NCBI GenBank assembly: GCA_041653835.1
Contig: JBAZEP010000002.1
Span: 25,557 to 89,556 of the forward strand
DNA length: 64,000 bases
Source: UBA10183 sp041653835
GTDB taxonomy: Bacteria; Omnitrophota; Gorgyraeia; Gorgyraeales; Gorgyraeaceae
Reading direction: 5' to 3'
Numbering within the stretch: the first letter of the stretch is position 1; every line of letters starts with the position of its first letter. The translations under genes were made by a program, and so were the position numbers. Positions 24,267-33,135 of this stretch are shown here, one piece after another. The notes under the pieces are model-generated. The model was not told the origin of the DNA and searched no databases. It saw only the letters and a program-made list of their open reading frames with translations.

Positions 24267-25492
24267 GATAAGCGGCTTATGATTGATGCAAAGACCGTAG
24301 CGGTATCCACGAGACTGCTGATATATACAAACTCATCATCGCTGTGCCATTTTTCCCCGCCTGACGCGCTGTAACCCAGGGCAGGCACGCCTTTCCACAT
24401 GAAGTACCGCATGTCAGTAGCGCCTGGCATTACGCTGAACTCTGTTTTTTTGCCTGTCACAGATTCCACGGCATCCGCCGCTATTTTGAAAAACGCGCTA
24501 TCCTTCCCTGACACAACAGGCCCTTCCTGCGAAACAAATTTTATTCCGGCTTTCGAATCCCTGTATTTCGCGTTGAATTTTTTTATCACACCTTCTATTT
24601 CCCTTCTCGCTGTTTTTATATCTTCCTCGGGTATCAGGCGCCGGTCTATGCTGAATTTTACAACGCCCGGAACCACGTTTACCTTTACGCCCCCTTCCAT
24701 GAGCCCACCCATGACAAAAGTCGGGCTTTTTGAAACAACGTCCCGCATATTATACCGCGTCCTCCTTCTTACTATCTTGCTTTTCAATTTTTCCAGTTCA
24801 TTCACCAGCTTGTTCATTCTCTCGAAAGAGTTTACCCCTTTATGAGGCGTAGAGCCATGTGCTGACTTGCCTTTGATCTCCACCTCCGCCCATAAAACGC
24901 CTTTATTCCCTATCGAGATACAATGCCCCGAATAACCTTCGCTCATCGCGTAATCCGCTTTTACTAACCCTCTTTCCACCAGGTACCCGAGCCCTGTCCT
25001 CCCGCCTATCTCCTCGTCAGGCGTAAAAGAAAGCTGTATGTTTACTCTTAGCTTTATGCCGCGCTCTTTCAACGCCCTTAACGCGAACAATACGCTCGCG
25101 ATGTTCCCCTTCATGTCTTCGGAACCGCGGCCATAGACCCTGTTGCCTTCCACTGTAGCCTTAAACGGCTCGCGCTTCCATTTATCTGTCGCCGGCACCA
25201 CGTCATAATGGGAGTTTATATGAAAAATTTTCTTTGCCCCGGCGTTAAGATCAGCTACCAGGCTTACTCTTTTCGAGCCGCCTTTTACCCCGAATTTTTC
25301 GAGCACATATCCGGGCGTGGCATATTTCCTGGTAACGAATCCCAGCTTTTTACATTCTTTTTCGAGAAGCTCCGCCATCTTTTCGTAATTCTCCCCGGGC
25401 GGGTTCACTGTGCGTATCTCGATAAGCCTTGAAAGCAGATTTACCGCGTATTTTTTATTCTTATTTAAATAATCCGCTATATCACATACCAT
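24263..25492 (-). CDS. M20 family metallopeptidase (ArgE/DapE/CPG2 type)
   Basis: The ATG at 25492 (MVCDIADYLNKNKKYAV) has AAGGAGAG at good spacing and gives 409 residues; a longer frame from 25531 overlaps the upstream gene. Dizinc-site motifs are visible: INSHYDVVP, GRGSEDMKGN and TPDEEIGG, and a late histidine in EKWHSDDE. The lid domain is at about 185-300 with GKSAHGSTPHKG. Members remove acyl or peptide groups from amino acids; arginine and lysine synthesis here use ArgJ and DapL, so ArgE or DapE roles are not needed. A peptidase or deacylase with unknown substrate is most likely. Confidence 0.85.
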   Translation of the reverse strand: MVCDIADYLNKNKKYAVNLLSRLIEIRTVNPPGENYEKMAELLEKECKKLGFVTRKYATPGYVLEKFGVKGGSKRVSLVADLNAGAKKIFHINSHYDVVPATDKWKREPFKATVEGNRVYGRGSEDMKGNIASVLFALRALKERGIKLRVNIQLSFTPDEEIGGRTGLGYLVERGLVKADYAMSEGYSGHCISIGNKGVLWAEVEIKGKSAHGSTPHKGVNSFERMNKLVNELEKLKSKIVRRRTRYNMRDVVSKSPTFVMGGLMEGGVKVNVVPGVVKFSIDRRLIPEEDIKTARREIEGVIKKFNAKYRDSKAGIKFVSQEGPVVSGKDSAFFKIAADAVESVTGKKTEFSVMPGATDMRYFMWKGVPALGYSASGGEKWHSDDEFVYISSLVDTATVFASIISRLS

Positions 25493-25505
25493 GCCGCTCT
25501 CCTTT

Positions 25506-27476
25506 TCATCTCTCCAGCTCATTTGCCTCATTATATTCCACCCCGGCTTTTTTTAAAAACCCTTTTTGCTTATAGATATCCCCTAAGAGCCTGTGCGCCG
25601 ACGCGCTGTAAGGATCCAATGCCAGGTATTTCTCGAACTGCCTCATCGCTCTTACGATATCTCCTTTTTCAAGATACACAAGGCCGAGCATATAAGAGGC
25701 CCGTCTCAGATACGGGTCCAGCCTGGCTGATTTTTCCAAAAACACCAAACCCTCTTCCCTGTTCCCCGAACGCAGATACAGCGCGCCTTTATTGCAGTAA
25801 AGCTCGGCTGAGGCGGGATAGCGTTCCAAAAATTTATTTATAAGGCTGAGCGCCTCGTTAAACCTTCCGGTATTGATATAGATAACCGCGAGATTGTTGC
25901 CCGCTTCTAAAAATCCCGGCGTGGATTCCAGGAGCTTTATATAAATATCTTCCGCTATTTTTACCTCCCCTATCTTTTCGAAAAAACCCGCTATGCTCAG
26001 CGCCTCATCCGGCTTTTCTATTTTTTTTCCGCTGAAATCCAGCCGGAGGGAAGGATCGCGCAGGAACAGGGCGGAACCCCTGTCATAATATGCCAGCGCC
26101 CATTCCTTGCTGTTGTATAAATACCTCAATAACCGCTCTGTGCCGCTGAATGCATGCCTCACCAGCGCTATATCGAAACCGTATTTCGCCCGGAGCGCTT
26201 CCCATTCGGCGGGATAATTATGCGCCCTCCGGTACAGCCTGTAAAAATCATACTTATACAATTCCGTCCTCGCGTCTATAAAAATTCTTTTTTCCGGATA
26301 AAACCTGTAGGCGATATAGTGCCCGAAATCAATACTATTGAACATGCGGCCTTTTATATTTTTGGCTTTGAGAAAATCGCATGCCCCGGACGGCGTCAAA
26401 ATTTCCGTAACCCCGGATCCTGTTTTCCTGAATGATGACTGCTTTGTAAATACATAATATTTGTCGGAGATGAAGAAATATACAGCTGCCAGGGTAGCCG
26501 CGAGGGCAACGGCATAATATTTCCTGTCGGATATGTTTTTAGTGATGCCGGCCTCGTTCAGGTTAATGGCGGATACGGGCATGGCTATAAATATAAATAC
26601 AGGCATATTCCTTATCGCCGCGTAAGAAGCTATGAATGCGCCCAGGAATACAAGGACGTGGCGCATCCTGGCTTTACTAAGATTGATGAGGAATGTAACG
26701 CTGGAAAGGGCTGCCAGCGCCCAGAAAAAAACATACCTGCCGAAACTTACATTGACAGGCATTATCAATTCATGTATATCCCGGCTCCAGCCTTTCTGTC
26801 CGGTAAAAATATCCGTCAGTATTTTTACCGGATAGGACGCGCCTTTATAAAAATAAGGATTTACAAGGCATGCCAGGCTTACCAGGCATAATATCACGGC
26901 TAATTTTTTAACCCTGGCGGTATCTCCCGAGATAAGTTCTCCGGCTAAATATAAAACCACCAGGATAGGGCCCAATATAAAATACCCGTGCAGATTCACC
27001 CATAAAACCTGCAGGAACGGCAGCAGGAACAGTTTCTTTTCGTTTTCGAGTATACAGAAAAACAGGCATAGCAGGAGATAGGAAAATATTTCGGGCCTCG
27101 CGAACGAGCGGTAGCCGAACGCGAGCACGGAAAACAATATCAGAAATACCGCATAACCGGATTTTTTGTATTTAAAAATTATGAAAAATAAAAGGATGAA
27201 AAAGCATAAAGATATGACGCCGGCCTTGAGCAGGTTTATGCCAAGCCAGCCGGATTTCTCGAAAACAACGTAGAATAAAACCTGCGAGAGCCATTCGTGA
27301 TCCACCCAGGGCTGGTTTTCCAGCGTATAGGAAAAAATATCCGTACGCGGGACATCCAGATTTTTTACGATATATTCGCCGGTCTTGAGATGACACCATA
27401 TATCTGCGTCAACCACGGTATTTATCTGGGATATGACAATAAGCGCAAAAAGCAGGATTAAAACCAGGGGTCGCAT
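25506..27476 (-). CDS. Multispanning membrane protein with C-terminal TPR units
   Basis: 656 residues. About ten membrane helices fill residues 1-340, with DADIWCHLKTGEYIVKN and PWVDHEWLSQVLFYVVF in the first loop: acidic, histidine-bearing motifs seen in GT-C-like proteins. Residues about 475-650 are four TPR units (AGNNLAVIYINTGRFNEA; YCNKGALYLRSGN). This layout parallels the TMTC-like gene at 2808-4721, but the loop motif differs, so it is a separate family. A role in surface polysaccharide or protein glycosylation is possible but not shown. It ends 14 bp before the M20 peptidase start. Confidence 0.65.
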   Translation of the reverse strand: MRPLVLILLFALIVISQINTVVDADIWCHLKTGEYIVKNLDVPRTDIFSYTLENQPWVDHEWLSQVLFYVVFEKSGWLGINLLKAGVISLCFFILLFFIIFKYKKSGYAVFLILFSVLAFGYRSFARPEIFSYLLLCLFFCILENEKKLFLLPFLQVLWVNLHGYFILGPILVVLYLAGELISGDTARVKKLAVILCLVSLACLVNPYFYKGASYPVKILTDIFTGQKGWSRDIHELIMPVNVSFGRYVFFWALAALSSVTFLINLSKARMRHVLVFLGAFIASYAAIRNMPVFIFIAMPVSAINLNEAGITKNISDRKYYAVALAATLAAVYFFISDKYYVFTKQSSFRKTGSGVTEILTPSGACDFLKAKNIKGRMFNSIDFGHYIAYRFYPEKRIFIDARTELYKYDFYRLYRRAHNYPAEWEALRAKYGFDIALVRHAFSGTERLLRYLYNSKEWALAYYDRGSALFLRDPSLRLDFSGKKIEKPDEALSIAGFFEKIGEVKIAEDIYIKLLESTPGFLEAGNNLAVIYINTGRFNEALSLINKFLERYPASAELYCNKGALYLRSGNREEGLVFLEKSARLDPYLRRASYMLGLVYLEKGDIVRAMRQFEKYLALDPYSASAHRLLGDIYKQKGFLKKAGVEYNEANELER

Positions 27477-27507
27477 CGATTGAATTGGGGTTATTGTAGA
27501 TTTCGGA

Positions 27508-27545
27508 GTCCCGCCCCGCCGACATTCTAGCGGCGGGGACGGGAC
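27508..27545. repeat. GC-rich hairpin upstream of the TPR membrane gene
   Basis: GTCCCGCCCCGCCG (27508-27521) pairs with CGGCGGGGACGGGAC (27531-27545), with one bulged A and a loop containing ATTCTA, as in the hairpin at 5528-5565. On the minus strand it follows the 40-residue protein gene by 14 bp and precedes the ATG at 27476. It could be a terminator or a repeat. Confidence 0.6.
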
Positions 27546-27559
27546 ACGAATTGGATCTT

Positions 27560-27682
27560 TTATCTTTTTTTCTTTTTCTTTCCGCCGCGAGCCATCTTCG
27601 CTCTGGAGATATCTCCGTGCTTATCAATGAAATAAAGATATCCCTTTACTTTCTTTACTCCGCATTTCATTACTTTTTCCAT
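27560..27682 (-). CDS. Conserved-type 40-residue basic protein
   Basis: A 40-residue frame, ATG at 27682, stop at 27560, with a purine-rich ribosome site GGGAGGGGG upstream. It begins MEKVMKCGVKKVKGYLYF and goes on IDKHGDISRAKMARGG before a tail of lysines and arginines. The regular form (two strands, then a basic helix and tail) resembles small conserved proteins I recall from deltaproteobacteria, often ending KMARG plus lysines, of unknown role. The basic tail suggests nucleic-acid or ribosome binding, an inference. It follows nadX by 34 bp. Confidence 0.7.
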   Translation of the reverse strand: MEKVMKCGVKKVKGYLYFIDKHGDISRAKMARGGKKKKKR

Positions 27683-27716
27683 TCCTGATCACCCCCTCCC
27701 TCTTTAGGATTTTAAC

Positions 27717-28505
27717 TCAAACAATTTCTTTTAACTTCGCGATCGCGGAAAATATAGCTAATCCGCTTGTCTTCGGATTAGCCCTGGACGGCACATTCTC
27801 GGTCTTTGTCCAGAGCCTTCCGAACTCGCCTATAACTTCTACCTCATGGATATTCTTAGTATATTCAGGGGAAGTAAATATCTTTACATGTGTCAGGTCC
27901 GCCCCCAGGCCGTATATGCTCAGCGTAACAGCCACGTTTATATTCTGCGGAAAGTATTTTATCGCCTCTCGCGCGGTGCCGGAATACAAAAGGGTTTCCC
28001 TGTCTATCTTTTCTATATCTATGTTTTTTTCTTTCAGATACGGCGAGCCCGCCAGGCCTTTTAACGGTTTTCTGGTGATGAGGGTAACGCTGGTTACCGT
28101 GCCTGCCATCGCGGACTTTAATCCATCCAGGCCGCATATGGCACCGCTGGGGATATGTATGCCTGAACTGCCTGCTTTTATCTTTTCGATAATGCCCTCT
28201 TTTTTCAAAAGCCCGCCCGTACTCATGATAAGCGCGTCTTTTTTCAGGGAATCCGCCTTTTCCGCCACATCCCCGGAAACAGCGGGGGACGCCGCTTCTA
28301 TTATCAGGTCCGCTTTATTTATCAATTCGTCTATCGTAGTTACGCGGGGCGCGGGCTTTATTTTCCCAGAAAGCTCTTTTGCCTTCCCGTCGTCTATGTC
28401 GGAAAGAAACGCCACTTCCGATATATCCCTGAGATTAGCGGATATGTATTCCGCTATCTGCGAGCCCATGGCGCCGCATCCTATAATCCCTATCTTCTTT
28501 TTCAT
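27717..28505 (-). CDS. nadX: L-aspartate dehydrogenase (NadX)
   Basis: 262 residues. The Rossmann start MKKKIGIIGCGAMGSQIAEY binds NAD(P), and the C-half has the aspartate dehydrogenase blocks SGAICGLDGLKSA and GTAREAIKYFPQNINVAVTLS, with an active-site histidine in the LTHVKIFTSP region. It oxidises aspartate to iminoaspartate, the substrate of NadA, taking the place of the flavoenzyme NadB. Its start lies one base from the nadA stop, which fits direct pathway coupling. nadC is not in the window. Confidence 0.9.
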   Translation of the reverse strand: MKKKIGIIGCGAMGSQIAEYISANLRDISEVAFLSDIDDGKAKELSGKIKPAPRVTTIDELINKADLIIEAASPAVSGDVAEKADSLKKDALIMSTGGLLKKEGIIEKIKAGSSGIHIPSGAICGLDGLKSAMAGTVTSVTLITRKPLKGLAGSPYLKEKNIDIEKIDRETLLYSGTAREAIKYFPQNINVAVTLSIYGLGADLTHVKIFTSPEYTKNIHEVEVIGEFGRLWTKTENVPSRANPKTSGLAIFSAIAKLKEIV

Positions 28506-28506
28506 A

Positions 28507-29490
28507 TCAATAACCTGTCAGAGCGACGCCTGATTTTTCTCCCGAAACCTTTAACATGCGTTCCAGCGCCTTATGGGCTTTATCCCTTATTCCGCCTTCT
28601 ATCTTTACCACATGCTCCATTGCCTCGAGCGAATGAGCGACCCATCCTAATGTAGTTAACTTCATCGTAGGGCAGATCAACCTGTCTGTAGCCATATAAA
28701 ATTTTTTGCCTGGATTATCTTTTCTTAGCCTGTAAAGCATACCGGATTCGGTCGCTATGATAAATTCCTTTGATTTGGATAATTTGACATAACTGAACAT
28801 GCCGCCCGTCGAGCAGATATGGTCGCTTACGCCCAGTACATCGGGATTGCACTCGGGATGCGCGACGATCTCGGCATCAGGATGGGCTTTCTTTACTTTC
28901 AATACCTCTTCCTTTGAAACCCTTATATGAGTGGGGCAGAACCCGTCCCACAGGATTATTTTCTTGTCAGGAGTATGCTGCTGGACGTATCTTCCGAGGT
29001 TTTTATCCGGGATGAATATGACCTCTTTGTGATCTTTGAGTGATTTGACGATCTGTATGGCATTCGAGGATGTGCAGCAGATATCGCTCTCCGCCTTTAT
29101 CGCCGCGGAAGAATTCACATAACAGACTATGGCCGCGTCCGGGTGTTTCTTCTTCTTTTCCCTCAACCGCTCGACACTGACCATATCCGCCATGGGGCAG
29201 CCCGCCTCTTTGACAGGCAAAAGCACTATCTTGTCCGGGTTGAGTATGGACGCGCTCTCCGCCATGAAATCCACGCCGCAAAAAACAATGACCTTCGCGT
29301 CCGCTTTTACGGCCGCCTGGCTCAATGCCAGGGAATCCCCGCTTATGTCGGCTATGTCCTGGACCTCGTCACGCTGGTAATTATGTACTATTATAACGGC
29401 GTGTTTTTCCTTTTTAAGCCTGGCTATTTTTTTCTTGAGGTTTTCTTTATACTTCAGGTCGTCTTCTTTTTTGTATGGATGAGTTGTCAT
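28507..29490 (-). CDS. nadA: Quinolinate synthase A (NadA)
   Basis: 327 residues. NadA condenses iminoaspartate with dihydroxyacetone phosphate to quinolinate, using a [4Fe-4S] cluster. Visible family blocks: IIVHNYQRDEVQDIADISGDS, IVFCGVDFMAESASIL, CYVNSSAAIKAESDICCTSSNA, LWDGFCPTHIRV, VAHPECNPDV and DRLICPTMKLTTLGW. Cysteines in FCGVDF, FCPTH or HPEC, and ICPTM are the cluster candidates. The start MTTHPYKKEDDLKYKE is a little longer than usual. It is followed by nadX at one base and preceded by panD at three. Confidence 0.95.
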   Translation of the reverse strand: MTTHPYKKEDDLKYKENLKKKIARLKKEKHAVIIVHNYQRDEVQDIADISGDSLALSQAAVKADAKVIVFCGVDFMAESASILNPDKIVLLPVKEAGCPMADMVSVERLREKKKKHPDAAIVCYVNSSAAIKAESDICCTSSNAIQIVKSLKDHKEVIFIPDKNLGRYVQQHTPDKKIILWDGFCPTHIRVSKEEVLKVKKAHPDAEIVAHPECNPDVLGVSDHICSTGGMFSYVKLSKSKEFIIATESGMLYRLRKDNPGKKFYMATDRLICPTMKLTTLGWVAHSLEAMEHVVKIEGGIRDKAHKALERMLKVSGEKSGVALTGY

Positions 29491-29493
29491 GTG

Positions 29494-29853
29494 TTACTTC
29501 TTCCTGACAATTTTATTGCCGGTATTCACAAAAATAACCCTGGGCTTGAATCCCGCCACGTCTTTTGTTTCCATCATGATATAAGAAATTATAAGCACCC
29601 TGTCCCCGGGCAAAGCCCACCGGGCCGCCCCGCCGTTCATGCAGATGGTGCCCGACCCTTTCTTGCCCGCTATTACATAAGTCTCTACCCGGCTGCCGTT
29701 ATTAAGATTCACTATCTGCACGCGTTCGTTGGGCATAATATCCGCAGCCTTCAGCAGATCCTCATCTATGGTTATACTGCCGACATACTCGAGGTTCGCC
29801 TCCGTGACTATGGCGCCCTGTATCTTTGATTTATAAACGGTCCTGAACATCAT
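29494..29853 (-). CDS. panD: Aspartate 1-decarboxylase (PanD)
   Basis: 119 residues, the normal proenzyme length. PanD makes beta-alanine from aspartate for pantothenate. It self-cleaves at a Gly-Ser bond to form a pyruvoyl group; here the site is YVGSITID, near residues 24-26. Other family blocks: KIQGAIVTEANLEY, NERVQIVNLNNGSRVETYVI and NGGAARWALPGDRVLIISY. It sits between panC and nadA, so aspartate-consuming steps are grouped. The ATG at 29853 gives MMFRTVYKSKIQG, with a purine-rich site upstream. Confidence 0.95.
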   Translation of the reverse strand: MMFRTVYKSKIQGAIVTEANLEYVGSITIDEDLLKAADIMPNERVQIVNLNNGSRVETYVIAGKKGSGTICMNGGAARWALPGDRVLIISYIMMETKDVAGFKPRVIFVNTGNKIVRKK

Positions 29854-29886
29854 ATATCCATGCTCCTCTCATTTCAACAACTGTGC

Positions 29887-30741
29887 TCAAGACCGGGCCT
29901 TGAGCACAAGATTATCGATCAACCTTGTTTTTCCTATCCAGACAGCTATCGCGGCCAGCGCTTCGCTTGTGATATTTTTCATGTCTTTCAATTCTTTCAT
30001 ATCCACTATTTTCACGTAATCTATCTTCGCCTCTTTAGCGCCTCCTATGGCCCGCCTGATTTCAGCGATTATTTTTCCGGCATTCCTTTCGCCGTTATCG
30101 AACAAAGCCTCCGCGAGTTTTAAAGATCTATAGATCGAAAGCGCCTGGACGCGCTCCTCATGGTTCAAATAGACATTTCTCGAACTCATGGCAAGGCCGT
30201 CCTTTTCGCGGACAATAGGCATGACCTTTATTTTCACTGCCATATTAAGGTCATGTACCATTCTTTTTATTACAATCGCCTGCTGCGCGTCCTTTTGGCC
30301 GAAATAAGCTAAATCGGGCATTGTAATGTTAAAAAGCTTTGCCACGACAGTAGCCACGCCCTTGAAGTGGCCCGGCCTGTAAGCGCCGCACAATGTATCC
30401 GTGATCTTTTCCACGTTCACATAAGTGACGTAACCCGCAGGATACATGTCTTTCGCTTCCGGGGCGAAAATAATATCAGCGCCTTCTTTTTCGCAAAGGG
30501 CGATGTCCTTTTTCAAGTCCCTGGGATATCTTTTAAAATCCTCTTTGGGGCCGAATTGGGCGGGATTCACGAAAATACTGACAATAACGAAATCCGTATC
30601 TTTCGCAGCCTGCCGTATAAGGCTCGCGTGCCCCTCATGAAGAGCTCCCATGGTCGGGACAAGCCCTATTTTTTTACCGCATCCTTTTATCTTTTTGACT
30701 TCTCTTGCCAAAGAGCTTATATCTTTATATACCTTCATCAT
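29887..30741 (-). CDS. panC: Pantothenate synthetase (PanC)
   Basis: 284 residues. It ligates pantoate and beta-alanine with ATP. Motifs: LVPTMGALHEGHASLIRQA (with the HxGH nucleotidyltransferase motif), SIFVNPAQFGPKEDFKRYPR, YFGQKDAQQAIVIKRMV and the KMSKS-like AMSSRNVYL. It overlaps folK by 17 bp and panD follows after 33 bp. panB, the preceding step, is not in the window. The protein starts MMKVYKDISSL; either Met could be used. Confidence 0.96.
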   Translation of the reverse strand: MMKVYKDISSLAREVKKIKGCGKKIGLVPTMGALHEGHASLIRQAAKDTDFVIVSIFVNPAQFGPKEDFKRYPRDLKKDIALCEKEGADIIFAPEAKDMYPAGYVTYVNVEKITDTLCGAYRPGHFKGVATVVAKLFNITMPDLAYFGQKDAQQAIVIKRMVHDLNMAVKIKVMPIVREKDGLAMSSRNVYLNHEERVQALSIYRSLKLAEALFDNGERNAGKIIAEIRRAIGGAKEAKIDYVKIVDMKELKDMKNITSEALAAIAVWIGKTRLIDNLVLKARS

Positions 30742-31132
30742 ATATTTCTTTTAACGGCTTCATGACAAATTCCCGATCCCTCATCCTGGGATGCGGTATC
30801 TTCAGGCCTGGCTCGTCTATATTGTCTTCCCCATACAAGAGAATATCCAGATCTATCGTACGCGGAGCGTTCCTGACCGTCCTTATCCTGCCCAACTCTT
30901 TTTCTATATCCTGCAGCCTTGTAAGAAGCTCTCTTGGCTTGAGCCCGGTCTCTATTTCTATTGCCCCGTTCAGGTATCTGCCCTGCTTCGGCCCGCCTAT
31001 TGGCTCTGTCTCATAGATACCGGAGACTTTTTTCACTTCGATACTACTTGTCTCCCTCAACTTATCGATCGCACTATCTATGTATTTCCGCCTATCACCC
31101 AGATTTGAACCAATCCCTATATAACAACGCAT
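30725..31132 (-). CDS. folK: HPPK, folate biosynthesis (FolK)
   Basis: 135 residues. FolK transfers pyrophosphate from ATP to 6-hydroxymethyl-dihydropterin. The start MRCYIGIGSNLGDRRKYID, the middle SGIYETEPIGGPKQGRYLNG and the signature RTIDLDILLYG followed by LKIPHPRMRDREFV are all standard. It is somewhat shorter than the E. coli enzyme (159) but complete. It lies between dapL and panC, with a palindrome (31139-31173) in the 39-bp gap upstream. Placement of folK next to panBC genes is common in bacteria. Confidence 0.95.
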   Translation of the reverse strand: MRCYIGIGSNLGDRRKYIDSAIDKLRETSSIEVKKVSGIYETEPIGGPKQGRYLNGAIEIETGLKPRELLTRLQDIEKELGRIRTVRNAPRTIDLDILLYGEDNIDEPGLKIPHPRMRDREFVMKPLKEIYDEGI

Positions 31133-31138
31133 ATCCTA

Positions 31139-31173
31139 AGGTAAGATTTCTGACAGTGTCAAAAATCTTACCT
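31139..31173. repeat. Palindrome family P, dapL-folK junction
   Basis: AGGTAAGATTT (31139-31149) and AAATCTTACCT (31163-31173) flank a self-complementary TGACAGTGTCA (31151-31161). CTAA and TAAAG border it. It begins on the dapL stop codon and lies just before folK. Same ends and centre as the palindromes near 33.1, 49.3, 57.35 and 61.4 kb; arms differ. Confidence 0.8.
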
Positions 31174-32338
31174 AAAGCACCTTTTTCAGCCTCTCGACCG
31201 CTTCCCGTATCCTTTCTTTGGAAACAGTGAGCGCGAACCTTACATAGCCTTCGCCGTTCTCCCCGAAACCTATACCCGGGGTAATTATGATGTCCGCGCC
31301 ATCGAGAACCGACTGGGCGAATTTAATGGATGATCTTTGCTTGCCTGGCAATTTCGCCCATACATAGAATGTGGCTTTTGGTTTCTTTACCGGCCATCCC
31401 AATCTATTCAATCCGTCCACCAGCTCATCCCTTCTTTCCTGGTACACATTATTCATTCTCTCGAGATGCTTATCCGCTATATCAAGGGCGGTGACCCCCG
31501 CGGCCTGGACAGCGTTAAACACCCCGGAATCCACATTCGATTTTACCCTGGCTATGCCGCTTATGATCTTCTCGTTGCCGCAGGCAAAACCTACGCGCCA
31601 GCCTGTCATATTACAGGTTTTCGAAAGCGAATGGAATTCCACCCCTGTCTCCATGGCGCCGCTGGCTTTCAAAAAGCTATCAGGCCTGTAGCCATCGAAC
31701 GCCACCTCGGAATAAGCAGCGTCGGATGCTACCATGAGATTATATTTTTTGGCGAAAAGGACAACATCTTCAAAAAAACCTTTTTCACAGGTAGCGGCTG
31801 TAGGATTATTGGGGTAGTTTATATAAATGACTTTCGCTTTTTTGAGCGCGGATTTTTTTATGCTGTTCAGGTCAGGCAGGAAGTTATTCTCTTCTTTTAA
31901 AGGCATCAGGCAAGGTACGCCTCCCGCCAGTATAGTCCCGCCTTTATACGGAGGATAACACGGGTCAGGGACAAGTGAAATATCCCCGGGGTTAACGAAC
32001 GCGAGCGGCATATGGCTTATGCCTTCTTTCGAACCTATGAGAGGCAGTATCTCTTTCTCCGGATCCAGGCTGACGCCGAACCTTTCCCTGTACCACGACG
32101 CGATCCTCTCCCTGAAAACAGAATTGCCCTGGTCCAGAGGATAATGATGATTTTTCGGGTCCTGGACAGCTTTATAAAGAGATTCTATCACCTCTTTGGG
32201 CGTAGGTTCGTCAGGGTCTCCTATACCGAGATCTATAATGTCGCGGCCCTGAGCGGCCGCCTGTCTCTTTGCCTTATCTATTTCCACAAAAAGATAAGGA
32301 GGAAGCTTATTTAATCTTTTACTGAAATCAAAATTCAT
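31172..32338 (-). CDS. dapL: LL-diaminopimelate aminotransferase (DapL)
   Basis: 388 residues, fold-type I PLP enzyme. It converts tetrahydrodipicolinate directly to LL-diaminopimelate, skipping the succinylase or acetylase branch. Blocks: LPPYLFVEIDKAKRQA, IDLGIGDPDEPTP, HHYPLDQGNSVFRE, IYINYPNNPTAA, SDAAYSEVAFDGY and the PLP lysine in EFHSLSKTCNMTGWRVGF. Context agrees: dapB, dapA, dapF and lysA lie upstream, while no dapC, dapD or dapE is seen. DapL is known from plants, chlamydiae, spirochaetes, bacteroidetes and archaea. Confidence 0.9.
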   Translation of the reverse strand: MNFDFSKRLNKLPPYLFVEIDKAKRQAAAQGRDIIDLGIGDPDEPTPKEVIESLYKAVQDPKNHHYPLDQGNSVFRERIASWYRERFGVSLDPEKEILPLIGSKEGISHMPLAFVNPGDISLVPDPCYPPYKGGTILAGGVPCLMPLKEENNFLPDLNSIKKSALKKAKVIYINYPNNPTAATCEKGFFEDVVLFAKKYNLMVASDAAYSEVAFDGYRPDSFLKASGAMETGVEFHSLSKTCNMTGWRVGFACGNEKIISGIARVKSNVDSGVFNAVQAAGVTALDIADKHLERMNNVYQERRDELVDGLNRLGWPVKKPKATFYVWAKLPGKQRSSIKFAQSVLDGADIIITPGIGFGENGEGYVRFALTVSKERIREAVERLKKVL

Positions 32339-32342
32339 TTTT

Positions 32343-33083
32343 TTATATCCCTATGACATCCGCCATGGTATACAGCCCTGGATTTTTGCCTGCCAGGAAT
32401 TTCGCGGCGTCAAGCGCCCCCCTGGCGAACGCGTCCCTGGAATGCGCCCTGTGCGTAAGCTCTATCCTTTCGCCGTTACCCGCGAATATAACTGTATGAT
32501 CCCCCACTATGTCGCCCAATCTGATCGAATGCATCGGGGGAGTTTTTCCTTTCGCCTTAAAAACAGCCTCTGCCAGCCTTTTGGCTGTGCCGCTCGGCGC
32601 GTCTTTTTTCTGGTCATGATGCGCCTCTACTATCTCGGCCTCATAGCCTTTTCCCAACGCCCGCGCTGTTTCCTCCGCGATCTTGAACATAAGGTTAGCG
32701 CCTATGCTCATATTCGGGGAAAATACAACCGGTATCCTGGCTGAAGCGTCCCTGATCGTCCCCAATTCTTCTTTGGAAAATCCGGTCGTGCCTATTACTA
32801 CGGCTTTTTTATTTTTAACCGCTATCCCGATATGTTCCAGGGTAGCGGAAGGACTTGTGAACTCTATCAGCACATCGCAAAAAGGCGCGAGCTTATTGAA
32901 ATCTGATTCGATCTTTTTGTTTATCTTCCCCGCCCCGGTAAGTTCCCCTATATCCCTTCCTATAACAGCGCTCGAAGAGAACTCAAGCCCGCCCGCTATC
33001 TCTATATCTTTATCCTGGGCACTAAGCGCGGCTATCCTCATCCCCATCCTTCCCGATATCCCGCTTATAACTATCTTTACCAT
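32343..33083 (-). CDS. dapB: 4-hydroxy-tetrahydrodipicolinate reductase (DapB)
   Basis: 246 residues. It reduces the DapA product with NAD(P)H. The start MVKIVISGISGRMGMRIAAL is the dinucleotide motif; VLIEFTSPSATLEH and VIGTTGFSKEEL follow, then the active-site region EIVEAHHDQKKDAPSGTAKR, with the histidine pair and catalytic lysine, and late AHSRDAFARGAL. Start is 53 bp after the dapA stop, and that gap holds a palindrome (33096-33134). The dapL gene follows after four bases. Confidence 0.96.
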   Translation of the reverse strand: MVKIVISGISGRMGMRIAALSAQDKDIEIAGGLEFSSSAVIGRDIGELTGAGKINKKIESDFNKLAPFCDVLIEFTSPSATLEHIGIAVKNKKAVVIGTTGFSKEELGTIRDASARIPVVFSPNMSIGANLMFKIAEETARALGKGYEAEIVEAHHDQKKDAPSGTAKRLAEAVFKAKGKTPPMHSIRLGDIVGDHTVIFAGNGERIELTHRAHSRDAFARGALDAAKFLAGKNPGLYTMADVIGI

Positions 33084-33095
33084 ATAATGTCTCCC

Positions 33096-33134
33096 TAAGG
33101 GAACATTTTTGACAATGTCATAAATGTTCCCTTA
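33096..33134. repeat. Palindrome family P, dapA-dapB junction
   Basis: TAAGGGAACATTT (33096-33108) pairs perfectly with AAATGTTCCCTTA (33122-33134); the centre is T-TGACAATGTCA-T. It lies two bases downstream of the dapA stop codon on the minus strand. Arms match those near 57.35 kb in nearly every base but differ from the other three members. Confidence 0.82.
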
Positions 33135-33135
33135 T

